A stretch of DNA of 49,139 nucleotides, from positions 1 to 49,139 of the forward strand of contig NZ_QMEL01000013.1 in the NCBI RefSeq assembly GCF_003390885.1, written 5' to 3'. The stretch comes from Pelagibacterium sediminicola. GTDB taxonomy: Bacteria > Pseudomonadota > Alphaproteobacteria > Rhizobiales > Devosiaceae. The notes under the pieces are model-generated. The model ran no database searches, had not been told where the DNA came from, and saw nothing but the letters and a program-made list of their open reading frames with translations. How positions within the stretch are numbered: position 1 is the first letter of the stretch; each line of letters begins with the position of its first letter. Positions 7,973 through 16,366 of this stretch are shown piece by piece. Both the position numbers and the translations under genes were made by a program.

Positions 7973-8914
7973 TCAGTAACCGCGCCCGGCCTCAAAGACG
8001 TTGGAGAGCGCTTGCCCGTTTTTGTGTCGCTCGATCGAGGCCGCCACGAAGTCGGCTTTCTCCTGCCGGCTCGGCGTCGAAGCGATGTGCGGGGTGACTA
8101 TGATCCTGGGGTGATCCCAAAGCGGGCTGTCTCCTGCGAGCGGTTCCTTGTCGAACACGTCCAGAACCGCGCCGCTCAACCCACCGTTGTCGAGAGCTGC
8201 GATGAGATCGCTTTCGACCAGGTGCTGGCCACGACCAACGCTGATGATCCCGGCTCCGCGCGGCATCGCCGCAAAGGCGGTGGCATCAAGCAGCCCCTTG
8301 GTCTCGGCTGTGGCGGGAAGCAGACACACCACGATATCGGCACCGGACAGGAACGCCTCGAATTCTGCGGGACCCGCAAAGGTTTCGAGATCTTCGATGT
8401 CTTTTGCAGTCCGCGACCAGCCCCTCACATTGAAGCCAACGGCGGACAACATCCGGGCCGAGCCGACACCGAGATTGCCCAACCCCATTATGCCGACAGT
8501 CCTTTGGGGGGCGGAATGCTCGACTTCCTTGTAGCGCCATTCATGGGCCGCCTGGCCCAGAGCAAAATCGCGCGTGTCACGCAGCAACGAGAGCGCTGAC
8601 CAGACAACAAATTCTCCCATACGCTGGGCCATGTCGGCTCCCCCCATACGCACGAGCGGCAGAGCTTCGGGCCAGGACGGGTCCTTGGTGATATGGTCGA
8701 CCCCGGCGCCTGAGGAAAACACGACCTCAAGATTGGGCAGGCTGGCCAGCCAGCCCTGCGGGGGCTCCCATACCATCACATATCCGACATCGGCAGGATC
8801 TACGGACTTGTCGCTCCAGAAATGAACGTCCAGGGAGGGATCTGCCTTCTTGAAGCACTCTGCCCAGAGCGGAAAGTTCTCCTCGGGCCCGGATTTGATC
8901 AGGACTTTCATCAT
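7973..8914 (-). CDS. D-2-hydroxyacid dehydrogenase, glyoxylate/hydroxypyruvate reductase A-like
   Basis: 313 residues of the D-isomer-specific 2-hydroxyacid dehydrogenase family. The Rossmann motif GIMGLGNLG is near residue 140. The catalytic arginine is in SVGRGQHL, the glutamate in DVFDKEPL and the histidine in TPHIAS. The overall layout (early VWEPPQGWL, SSGAGVDH) matches the GhrA branch, which reduces glyoxylate, hydroxypyruvate and related 2-keto acids. Two adjacent ATGs open the gene; the first is used here. It follows the importer genes by about 20 bases, so the transported compound probably yields or is a hydroxy- or keto-acid. Confidence 0.85.
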   Translation of the reverse strand: MMKVLIKSGPEENFPLWAECFKKADPSLDVHFWSDKSVDPADVGYVMVWEPPQGWLASLPNLEVVFSSGAGVDHITKDPSWPEALPLVRMGGADMAQRMGEFVVWSALSLLRDTRDFALGQAAHEWRYKEVEHSAPQRTVGIMGLGNLGVGSARMLSAVGFNVRGWSRTAKDIEDLETFAGPAEFEAFLSGADIVVCLLPATAETKGLLDATAFAAMPRGAGIISVGRGQHLVESDLIAALDNGGLSGAVLDVFDKEPLAGDSPLWDHPRIIVTPHIASTPSRQEKADFVAASIERHKNGQALSNVFEAGRGY

Positions 8915-8933
8915 GTTTCTTTCTGAATATACG

Positions 8934-9749
8934 CTAGGAATTCTTGTCGGAGTCGATATTGCCGATCAGGATCTTGTCGAGGCCGAACAGTCTGTCGATG
9001 ATCAGCATGGTCAGAACAGCCAGGGCAATCAGCACGGCCGAGACGGCGGCGACCAGCGGGTCGATGGAATCCTCGATATAGAGCATCAATCTGACCGGCA
9101 GCGTGGTCAGTCCCGGCGACGCGATGAAGATGGTCATGGTCACTTCGTCGAAGCTGGTGATGAAGGCCAGGATCCAGCCGCTTACCACCCCCGGGACGAT
9201 CAGCGGAAAGGTGACCCGCCTGAAGGTCGTCCAGGGCGAGGAGCCGAGCGAAGCGGCCGCATTGTCGAGTGCCGGGTCCAGCGATCCAAAGGAGTTCATC
9301 ACGGTCCGCAGGATAAAGGGCAGGATTATGATGACGTGGCTCAGGATCAGTCCGGGCATGGTGCTGCCCAGCCCGATCTGAGACAGATACCGCAGGAACG
9401 CCACGCCGAGGACGATCGAGGGGATCATCAGGGGCGACATGCACAAGGTCAAAAGAAAGAGGCGGCCAGGAAACCGGTAGCGCACGATTGCGATCGAGGC
9501 AGGAATGGCGACAAGCGCGGCGGCGCTGGCCGAGAGCAGGCCGAGCATCAGGCTCGTCTGAAACGAGGTCACGAAATCCCGATTGTCCAGCAGGGCCTCG
9601 AACCAGCGTAGCGAGAACCCGTTGGTCGGCATCGCCAGGTAAGACTCCGGAGTGAATGCGATAAGACAGACCACCGCGATCGGTGCAAGCACGAAGATCA
9701 CGAACAGGGTGTGAAATGCCAATGCCCAAAATCCATTGCGGCCTCTCAT
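8934..9749 (-). CDS. ABC transporter permease, PotC-like
   Basis: 271 residues with about six membrane segments, beginning with a helix at residues 8-31. The cytoplasmic EAA-type loop (LDNAAASLGSSPWTTFRRV, then PLIVPG) docks to the ATPase. The family is the spermidine/putrescine type (PotC, or YdcV-like), which also includes many importers of unknown substrate. Its start overlaps the end of the first permease by four bases, so the two are translationally coupled and form the heterodimeric channel. Confidence 0.87.
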   Translation of the reverse strand: MRGRNGFWALAFHTLFVIFVLAPIAVVCLIAFTPESYLAMPTNGFSLRWFEALLDNRDFVTSFQTSLMLGLLSASAAALVAIPASIAIVRYRFPGRLFLLTLCMSPLMIPSIVLGVAFLRYLSQIGLGSTMPGLILSHVIIILPFILRTVMNSFGSLDPALDNAAASLGSSPWTTFRRVTFPLIVPGVVSGWILAFITSFDEVTMTIFIASPGLTTLPVRLMLYIEDSIDPLVAAVSAVLIALAVLTMLIIDRLFGLDKILIGNIDSDKNS

Positions 9750-10621
9750 CTGTAGATCCTCGCAAAGTAGCGTTCGGCCAGGGCGTTGCAGCCGACGGTG
9801 ACGCCGATTACGGCCGCGAACAAAAGCATGGCGAGCGCCGCGCCCAGGGGCCAGTTGAGAGAATAGAGGAACTCGTCATAGACAAGGGTTGCGATAACCT
9901 TGAGCCGCCTGCCGCCGATGATCTGCGGTGTCGCAAAGGCACTGGCGGCCATGGCGAAGACGATAATGGAGCCGGCGAGAATGCCAGGCACCATCTGGGG
10001 GATCACCACCCTGCGCAGCGTTGTGAACCCGCTTGCGCCCAGCGACAATGACGCATTCTCGATCTGTGGATTGAGGCGCTGCAGCGTGACCATCACCGAG
10101 ATGATCATGAACGGCATCAGCACATGCGTTAGCGCGATCACGACCGCAAATTCGGTGTACATCAACGCGACCGGGCTTTCGACAAGGCCGAGAGCCATGA
10201 GCGTTTCATTGATCAGCCCGTTCGAGCCGAAAAGAAGGGCCCAGCCCAGTGTACGGGACACCACGGAGATCAAGAGAGGTCCAAGCGCGACCAACAAAAA
10301 CAGCCCCCGCCACGGCGCCCGCATACGCATCAGGATATAGGCTTCCGGGGCACCCACGACGATCGCCAATACTGTCGTCAGGACCGCAATTCTGGCCGTT
10401 CGTGCAAATATCTCAAAGAAATAGTTGTCCGAAAAAATCTCAATGTAGTTGGCAAGGTTGTAAACGTTCTGAATGCCGGTGTAGAGGCTGAATGCCTGCA
10501 GCGACAGAATTGCCGTCGACAACAACGGCGCCAACAGAAAGCCGAAAAATACGACGACTGCTGGCAAGGCCAACAGGAAGGGCGACCACGGGATACGCCG
10601 GAAGTCGAGTGTATCGCTCAC
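9746..10621 (-). CDS. ABC transporter permease, PotB-like
   Basis: About 291 residues starting at a GTG with AGGAG ten bases upstream. The open frame extends 88 codons further back, but that part overlaps the ATPase gene and reads as out-of-frame sequence, so it is rejected. Membrane helices start at SPFLLALPAVVVFFGFLLAP. The EAA loop is IENASLSLGASGFTTLRRV with IPQMVPG. It pairs with the PotC-like permease downstream. The ATPase stop codon lies one base before the GTG, indicating coupled translation. Confidence 0.87.
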   Translation of the reverse strand: MSDTLDFRRIPWSPFLLALPAVVVFFGFLLAPLLSTAILSLQAFSLYTGIQNVYNLANYIEIFSDNYFFEIFARTARIAVLTTVLAIVVGAPEAYILMRMRAPWRGLFLLVALGPLLISVVSRTLGWALLFGSNGLINETLMALGLVESPVALMYTEFAVVIALTHVLMPFMIISVMVTLQRLNPQIENASLSLGASGFTTLRRVVIPQMVPGILAGSIIVFAMAASAFATPQIIGGRRLKVIATLVYDEFLYSLNWPLGAALAMLLFAAVIGVTVGCNALAERYFARIYR

Positions 10622-10622
10622 G

Positions 10623-11696
10623 CTACACTCCTGTGCCGAAGGTATGGATGTCGCGTCCATCCAGATCGAGATGGCAAGCCGATCCGATGCGCGGCGGCGG
10701 AGTGCCCACATTGGGCTGCTGGACGAGAATGGTGCCGTGCTCACTCGTAATTTCGAGAAGCCATAGGGTGCCCTGGAAGACGCGGTTTTTGACGATTCCC
10801 GGTATTCCACTGGACGCGAGCCGCATCTTTTCAGGACGTATCGCAATCCGGACCGGGCCTTCGGGAAGAGCGGTATCGCAGGCAAAGCTCTGATCGCCGA
10901 TCACGATCTCCTTGACGCCATTCACAGTCCTTACAGACGCGCTGACCAGATTGGTCTTTCCGAGGAACTGTGCAACGAAATCCGTTTGCGGATGTTCGTA
11001 AACCTGCTCGGGACGTCCGATCTGCTCAACCTGACCGGCACGCATCACAACGATGCGATCAGAAAGAGCCATCGCCTCGTTCTGATCGTGTGTAACCAAA
11101 ATTGTTGTTGTTCCGGTCACCTGTTGAATCCGGCGAAGTTCAACCTGCATTTCTTCGCGCAGACTTGCGTCGAGATTGGAAAGCGGTTCATCGAGAAGCA
11201 GGATCGAGGGTTCGATCACCAATGCCCGGGCCAGGGCGACCCGCTGCTGCTGTCCACCCGACATGCGCCGGGGATATCGGTCGCCAAATTTTGCGAGCCC
11301 GACCAGATCCAGAGCTCTGGCAACCCGCTCCTCACATTCGGCGCGTCCCACGCGCCGGACTTCCAATCCGTAAGCAACGTTTTGCGCCGCGGTCATGTGA
11401 GGGAATAGCGCATAGCTTTGAAATACCATGCCCAGACCGCGCTTGCTCGGCGGCGTGCGGACGAGATCCCTGTCCTGCAGTCGGATGTTTCCCGACGTCG
11501 GTTCAACAAATCCGCCGATCATTTGCAGGGTAGTGGTTTTGCCGCACCCGGAAGGACCGAGAAGGGAGAGGAACTCTCCCTTCCGAACATCCAAGGTCAG
11601 ACTGTCGACAACGGTGATCTGCCCATATCGCTTAGTCAGGGACGCAAGTTCGAGATAGGCATGGCCGGTGTTCGTGGCTGCGTTGGAACGTGTCAT
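10623..11696 (-). CDS. ABC transporter ATPase, PotA-like
   Basis: 357 residues. The nucleotide-binding domain has Walker A GPSGCGKTT at 47-55, Q-loop FQSYALFPHM, signature MSGGQQQR, Walker B LLLLDEP with SNLD, and switch histidine VTHD. The C-terminal 110 residues form the TOBE domain of the CUT1/PotA type (IRPEKMRLASS). It energises the importer formed with the two permeases downstream and the binding protein upstream. Confidence 0.9.
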   Translation of the reverse strand: MTRSNAATNTGHAYLELASLTKRYGQITVVDSLTLDVRKGEFLSLLGPSGCGKTTTLQMIGGFVEPTSGNIRLQDRDLVRTPPSKRGLGMVFQSYALFPHMTAAQNVAYGLEVRRVGRAECEERVARALDLVGLAKFGDRYPRRMSGGQQQRVALARALVIEPSILLLDEPLSNLDASLREEMQVELRRIQQVTGTTTILVTHDQNEAMALSDRIVVMRAGQVEQIGRPEQVYEHPQTDFVAQFLGKTNLVSASVRTVNGVKEIVIGDQSFACDTALPEGPVRIAIRPEKMRLASSGIPGIVKNRVFQGTLWLLEITSEHGTILVQQPNVGTPPPRIGSACHLDLDGRDIHTFGTGV

Positions 11697-11717
11697 CTAA
11701 AATCGGCGTCCTGCTGA

Positions 11718-12752
11718 TCAGCGTTCGATCTCGCGGACCCAACGGCGGTCCCAGTCCTCGCGGTTCTGGTTCACCACGTCCCAATCGACGTTCTCGAGAA
11801 GGCTGACCTGTTCCTCGCCATATGGAATGCCGACGGCTTCCTCTTCAGTCAGTTCGGCCAGTTTGTTGGTCGGGCTGAAGCCGAGATTTTTTGCCAGGGT
11901 TTCCTGGATTTCGGGCGAGATCAGGAAGTTGATGAATTCCTGAGCCGCCGGATTGGGCTCGTCCTTGGCGATCGCGCAAACATCGTTGGAGATGACCATT
12001 GCGCCTTCCTGGGGATAAGCGAGCTCAATAGGGAAACCGGTTTCCGCGAGCACCTTCACCTGGGTCGAGGACCAGACGGACAGGTCGACCTCGCCGCTCT
12101 GAAACATTTCGGCCAGCCGGGCCGATGACGGCTCGAAGCTGAGAACGTTGGGCGCGATATTCTCTTCCATGACGGCAAAGCCGGGATCCATGTTGTCCAC
12201 GCCACCGCCATTGATCTGAGCGATCTTGATGAGCGCCAGAAGACCATTGGTATTGTTGAGCGGTTGGAAAACGATCCTGCCCTTGTGTTTTTCGTCCTGG
12301 AGTTCAGTCCACGACGTGGGGGCGTCCCATTCGTTTTCTGCGAACGTCTCCGTATTATAGGCCAGACCCAGTGCAACGGAACCGAACCCGACGGCTTTGC
12401 CGGAGGAAAATTTGGCGTAATCGTAGATGTTATCTTCGTGCGCCCCGATGTCGAGATCGCCGCAGATGCCCAGTTCGATGGCCTGGCTCATCGGCCCGGT
12501 GTTCATCATGGCCACGTCGATTTCCTGGTTGTTCTGCTGGGCCAGCAGCCGCGCGAGCACGTTGGCGGAATTGCCAGCGACGTAGACGATTTCCACCCCG
12601 GTTGCCTCCTGAAAGGCCGGGAAAATTTCTGCGCGCATTAGTTCTTCTTGTGAGCCACCATTGCCAGCGACATAAAGAACCTCCTGTGCCGTGGCTGTGG
12701 CTGCGAACACCCCGGTTGCGATCGAGGCCAGCAGTGCGAGCTTAAACTTCAT
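11718..12752 (-). CDS. ABC transporter substrate-binding protein, PotD/family-1 type
   Basis: 344 residues with a Sec signal peptide (MKFKLALLASIATGVFA, cleavage near ATAQ). The mature part is a type II periplasmic binding protein of the polyamine-like group (EVLYVAGNGGSQEE, LGLAYNTETF, then CAIAKDEPNPAAQEFINFLI). AAGGGG lies six bases before the ATG. It is the first gene of the minus-strand run and gives no direct clue to ligand. The enzymes downstream suggest a sugar acid rather than a polyamine. Confidence 0.87.
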   Translation of the reverse strand: MKFKLALLASIATGVFAATATAQEVLYVAGNGGSQEELMRAEIFPAFQEATGVEIVYVAGNSANVLARLLAQQNNQEIDVAMMNTGPMSQAIELGICGDLDIGAHEDNIYDYAKFSSGKAVGFGSVALGLAYNTETFAENEWDAPTSWTELQDEKHKGRIVFQPLNNTNGLLALIKIAQINGGGVDNMDPGFAVMEENIAPNVLSFEPSSARLAEMFQSGEVDLSVWSSTQVKVLAETGFPIELAYPQEGAMVISNDVCAIAKDEPNPAAQEFINFLISPEIQETLAKNLGFSPTNKLAELTEEEAVGIPYGEEQVSLLENVDWDVVNQNREDWDRRWVREIER

Positions 12753-12860
12753 CGAATTCCCCTTCTTGACGTTCCCGTAAAGTCAATCACTGGCTCACAG
12801 TCCAGCTTGAGCACCATTTTAGCAGGGTGCTGCCGAAGAAAAGTTGGAACTTGGCTTGCT

Positions 12861-12881
12861 AAACCGATTATATTTCGGTTT
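12861..12881. promoter_or_regulatory. Perfect palindrome, candidate Lrp/AsnC operator
   Basis: AAACCGA-TTATATT-TCGGTTT is a perfect 7-bp inverted repeat with a 7-bp AT-rich centre. It lies about 110 bp before the binding-protein gene on one side and about 100 bp before the Lrp-type gene on the other. The inner 15 bp (CCGATTATATTTCGG) have the size and AT-rich middle typical of Lrp/AsnC sites. Divergent placement suggests control of both the importer operon and the regulator itself. Confidence 0.5.
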
Positions 12882-12979
12882 TGGTGGACAGGGCCGATGT
12901 TTCAACCATCGCGAGCGCCGACAGGTTGGCTAAACTTTATTCTGATATCGCCATTGAGCGAAAATAGTGCAGGTAGGGT

Positions 12980-13516
12980 ATGAGTATGGAACGTACGGCA
13001 CATAGGCGCTTCTTCCTGGGCCGGCTGGACCTCGACGCAGTCGACTTGAAAATGCTCTCCATTCTTCAAAACGAGGGGCGCATTTCCAAGTCGGATCTTG
13101 CAAAGCGGGTTAACCTCTCGGCCAGCGCGTGCTTCGAGCGGGTGCGCAGACTCGAGCATTCGGGCTTGATTGCTTCCTACCACGCGACTTTGCGGGGGGA
13201 CCTGTTGGCGGGCTTGCAGTTTTTCCGAACTCAGATCGTGCTCGAATCTCACCGCAGCCACACCTTCAGCAGGTTCGAGACCTATGTGAAGGAGGCTAAC
13301 TGGATAGTGGACTGCGAGGCGCTCGGTGGTGAAATAGACTATACAATAGGCGTGGTCTGCCGGAGCGTCGCCCACTATCAGGACCTGGTCGAGGGCATGC
13401 TTGAAGCTGGTGTGGGGGTGCAGCGCTATTACACCTATGTCGTCACAAAATCGGTCAAGCGCGGCTCACCCGATCTGGCATGGCTGCTGCTGCCAGAAGC
13501 CAATCCCCGATTTTGA
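12980..13516 (+). CDS. Lrp/AsnC-family transcriptional regulator
   Basis: 178 residues. The N-terminal helix-turn-helix (LDAVDLKMLSILQNEGRISK, then LAKRVNLSASACFERVRRLE) is typical of the family. The C-terminal AsnC ligand-binding domain spans about residues 80-160. The N-terminus is about 16 residues longer than usual and basic. It diverges from the nine-gene minus-strand operon across a perfect palindrome, so it is the likely local activator or repressor. Effectors of this family are usually amino acids, but other small acids are possible. Confidence 0.88.
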   Translation: MSMERTAHRRFFLGRLDLDAVDLKMLSILQNEGRISKSDLAKRVNLSASACFERVRRLEHSGLIASYHATLRGDLLAGLQFFRTQIVLESHRSHTFSRFETYVKEANWIVDCEALGGEIDYTIGVVCRSVAHYQDLVEGMLEAGVGVQRYYTYVVTKSVKRGSPDLAWLLLPEANPRF

Positions 13517-13750
13517 GGCGCAAGAAAACCATGTCCCGCAAAGCGGATAAATCATCGCTTTCGTGGTCAAGCCCGGGCGGTCGGCAGCCATCCAGGCGTT
13601 GCGCCTCTCATCTGTTATCGACAGATTTCTGATCTGGCCGCCAATGTTGCAACCGGAAATGGCGGGTGGACGACTGGAACCCACATAGTGGTGGGCATCC
13701 GGCGGGCAACGTCAGCCGCCTGGGCCCGGCATCTCCTTATCTATTCGATA

Positions 13751-15247
13751 CTACTCCATGGTCGGCATGGCGAACTGGGCGCCTTCCTTTGCGCCGGAGG
13801 GCCAGCGGGAGGTTACGGTTTTGGTCCGGGTCCAGAACTTGATCGAGTCGGTGCCGTGCTGGTTGAGATCGCCGAAGGCCGATGCCTTCCAGCCGCCGAA
13901 GGAGTGGTAGGCCATCGGCGTGGGGATGGGCACGTTGATGCCCACCATGCCAATATTGACGCGCGTGGCAAAATCGCGCGCGGTGTCGCCGTCACGGGTG
14001 AAGATGGCGACCCCGTTGCCGTATTCGTGCTTCATGGGCAACTCGAGCGCCTCGTCATAGGATTTGGCGCGCACGACGGAGAGCACCGGGCCGAAGATTT
14101 CTTCGCGGTAGATGTCCATGTCCGGTGTGACGTGGTCGAATAGCGTGCCGCCGATGAAATGCCCGTTCTCATAGCCCTGAAGTTTGAAGCCGCGACCGTC
14201 GACGACGAGCCTGGCCCCTTCCTGGACGCCCCTGTCGATCAGCGAGAGCACCCGCTCCTGGGCCGCCTTGGTGATCAGCGGTCCCATTTCGCTCTGGGCG
14301 TCGGAGTAGGGGCCGATCTTCAGGGCCTCGATCTTTGGAGCCAGCGCGGCGACCAGCCGGTCCGCCGTTTCCTCGCCCACCGGCACGGCCACCGAAATCG
14401 CCATGCAGCGCTCTCCGGCCGAGCCATAGCCCGCACCCATCAGGGCATCGACGGTCTTGTCCATGTCGGCGTCGGGCATGACGATCATGTGGTTCTTGGC
14501 GCCGCCAAAAGCCTGCACGCGCTTGCCGTTCTGCGCGGCCGTCGCATAGACGTAGCGGGCGATGGGGGTGGAGCCGACAAAGGACACGGCGCCGATCTCG
14601 TCATGCCCGAGGATACCATCCACGGTTTCCTTGTCGCCGTTGACGACGTTGAGAATGCCCTGGGGCAGTCCCGCCTCCGTCATCAACTCAGCCAGCCGCA
14701 TGGGGACGGAAGGGTCGCGTTCGGAAGGCTTGAGGATAAAGGCGTTTCCGGCTGCGATGGCCGGTGCGAACATCCATAGCGGGATCATGGCCGGAAAGTT
14801 GAAGGGGGTGATGCCGGCGCCGATCCCAACGGGCTGGCGCAGGGAATACATGTCGATACCCGGCCCGGCGCCTTCGGTGAACTCGCCCTTTTGGAGATGC
14901 GGAATGCCGCAGACGAACTCGGCCACCTCCAAGCCGCGCAGGATGTCCCCTCTGGAATCCTCGACCGTCTTGCCATGCTCGGAGGAGAGAAGTGCCGCCA
15001 ACTCGTCCATGTGGCGATTGATGAGATCGACGAAGCGGAAAAAGACACGGGCGCGGCGCTGGGGGTTGGTGGCGGCCCATTGCGGCTGGGCCGCGCGTGC
15101 GGCGGCAATGGCCGCATCGAGGTTATCCGCCGAGGCGAGCGCGACCTTGGCGGATATTTCGCCCGTCGCGGGATTGAAGACATCGGCGTGGCGTCCGGAT
15201 GTGCCCGCCACCTGCTTGCCGTCGATGAAATGTCCGATCATACGCAT
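13751..15247 (-). CDS. mmsA: CoA-acylating methylmalonate/malonate-semialdehyde dehydrogenase
   Basis: About 498 residues of the aldehyde dehydrogenase superfamily, CoA-acylating MMSDH type. It converts malonate semialdehyde (inositol pathway) or methylmalonate semialdehyde (valine pathway) to acetyl- or propionyl-CoA with CO2 and NADH. Family marks are the N-terminal IGHFIDGKQVAGTSGRHADV, PFNFPAMIPLWM, the cofactor segment FVGSTPIARYVY, and the catalytic cysteine in GSAGERCMAIS. A TTG five codons earlier is possible, but GGGAG is placed correctly for the ATG used here. It supplies the last step for the iol genes elsewhere in this window, so it may serve as iolA. A LysR gene is divergent. Confidence 0.93.
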   Translation of the reverse strand: MRMIGHFIDGKQVAGTSGRHADVFNPATGEISAKVALASADNLDAAIAAARAAQPQWAATNPQRRARVFFRFVDLINRHMDELAALLSSEHGKTVEDSRGDILRGLEVAEFVCGIPHLQKGEFTEGAGPGIDMYSLRQPVGIGAGITPFNFPAMIPLWMFAPAIAAGNAFILKPSERDPSVPMRLAELMTEAGLPQGILNVVNGDKETVDGILGHDEIGAVSFVGSTPIARYVYATAAQNGKRVQAFGGAKNHMIVMPDADMDKTVDALMGAGYGSAGERCMAISVAVPVGEETADRLVAALAPKIEALKIGPYSDAQSEMGPLITKAAQERVLSLIDRGVQEGARLVVDGRGFKLQGYENGHFIGGTLFDHVTPDMDIYREEIFGPVLSVVRAKSYDEALELPMKHEYGNGVAIFTRDGDTARDFATRVNIGMVGINVPIPTPMAYHSFGGWKASAFGDLNQHGTDSIKFWTRTKTVTSRWPSGAKEGAQFAMPTME

Positions 15248-15289
15248 GCTGAAGTCTCCCAAAATTCTCTGACCCTAGCATGAGCTTTG

Positions 15290-15337
15290 CTTTTCGCTGC
15301 GACAATGCCAATATTTCCGCATCCAATATGCGAAAAG
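15290..15337. promoter_or_regulatory. Inverted repeat between mmsA and lysR-type gene
   Basis: CTTTTCGC at 15290-15297 and its exact complement GCGAAAAG at 15330-15337 flank a 32-bp spacer that also holds a direct repeat of CCAATAT 15 bp apart. The site sits within 60 bp of the mmsA start and ends seven bases before the LysR-type start. This is the usual place for a LysR recognition and activation region. The assignment rests on position and symmetry only. Confidence 0.4.
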
Positions 15338-15344
15338 TAGAGCC

Positions 15345-16229
15345 ATGCAGAACTGGGACGACGTACGCATATTCCTCGCTATCGCCCGGAGCGGTCAGAT
15401 TCTTGGCGCCGCCCGCGCTTTGGGGCTTAATCATGCGACCGTGGCGCGCCGGCTGAACGCGCTCGAAGAGACGTTTGGCGTGCGGCTCTTCACACGCCGG
15501 ACCAGGGGCTGTGACCTGACCGCCGAGGGCGAAGCTCTGTTGGACCGGGCCGAGATCATGGAGAGCGCCATGCTCGAGGCGCAGGGGGAAGTCGGTCAGT
15601 CGGGCGGAGCGGTTGCCGGTAGCGTGCGGATCGGTGCGCCCGACGGATTCGGGGTGGCGTTTCTTGCCAGACGGCTCGGCAAACTGATGGACAGGCATCC
15701 CGGGCTCACCGTCCAGCTCGTGCCGGTGCCGCGCAGTTTCTCGCTGTCGCGCCGCGAGGCCGATATCGCGATCACCGTCGAGCGGCCCACCGAAGGGCGG
15801 CTGGTGGCGCGCAAGCTGGTCGACTACAGCCTCGGGCTTTACGCCTCGCGCGATTATCTCGACCGGTACGGGGCACCGCAACGGGTGGAGGATCTCGGCG
15901 GGCATCGGCTGGTGGGTTATGTCGAGGACCTGATCTTTACCCCCTCGCTGAATTTTTCGCGCGAACTCTGGAAGGATTGGCGCTCCGATATCGAGGTGTC
16001 GAGTGCGACCGGACAGACCGAAGCGGTGCGGGCAGGGGCCGGAATCGGCATCCTCCACGGCTATATCGCCCGATCCTGTGCCGACCTCTTGCCGGTGCTT
16101 CCCGCTCTCACCTTCGAGCGCAGCTACTGGCTCGTCATGCACGAGGATCTGCGCGCCATATCCCGCGTCGCTCTGGTGGCCGATTTTATCGTCGGGGAGG
16201 TGATGGCGGCCAAAGACGATTTCCGCTGA
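15345..16229 (+). CDS. LysR-family transcriptional regulator
   Basis: 294 residues. The N-terminal winged helix-turn-helix (VRIFLAIARSGQILGAARAL, then HATVARRLNALEETFGVRLF) is followed by an effector-binding domain of the periplasmic-binding-protein fold from about residue 90. It resembles the branch that begins MQNWDDxRxFLAxARxG, common in alphaproteobacteria. It is divergent from mmsA with an inverted repeat between them, so control of mmsA is the simplest reading. Confidence 0.88.
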   Translation: MQNWDDVRIFLAIARSGQILGAARALGLNHATVARRLNALEETFGVRLFTRRTRGCDLTAEGEALLDRAEIMESAMLEAQGEVGQSGGAVAGSVRIGAPDGFGVAFLARRLGKLMDRHPGLTVQLVPVPRSFSLSRREADIAITVERPTEGRLVARKLVDYSLGLYASRDYLDRYGAPQRVEDLGGHRLVGYVEDLIFTPSLNFSRELWKDWRSDIEVSSATGQTEAVRAGAGIGILHGYIARSCADLLPVLPALTFERSYWLVMHEDLRAISRVALVADFIVGEVMAAKDDFR

Positions 16230-16366
16230 AAAATCACGGCAGACAGGCACGGCTCATGGCCGTGGATAGCATGTTTCCGGGATGCGGCTGATGGGTGTGC
16301 CCATGCACTCTGGCGCCGCAGCAACCTGGGTTCGCTGCGCGTCTCTTTTCGCGTTCCCAGAATCGC

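Noticed and set aside
13517-13750. Possible terminators or a small gene between the Lrp-type gene and mmsA
   Set aside because: Short inverted repeats are present (CCCAC-ATAGT-GGTGGG is the clearest), but stems are about 5 bp without U-tracts, and open frames here lack any domain or ribosome binding site.
15123-16250. A 375-codon minus-strand frame
   Set aside because: It covers the LysR gene and the mmsA promoter in antisense and has no recognisable domain.
16230-16366. CACGGC-TCATG-GCCGTG stem between convergent lysR-type and ATPase genes
   Set aside because: A 6-bp stem without a following U-tract is too weak to call a terminator.
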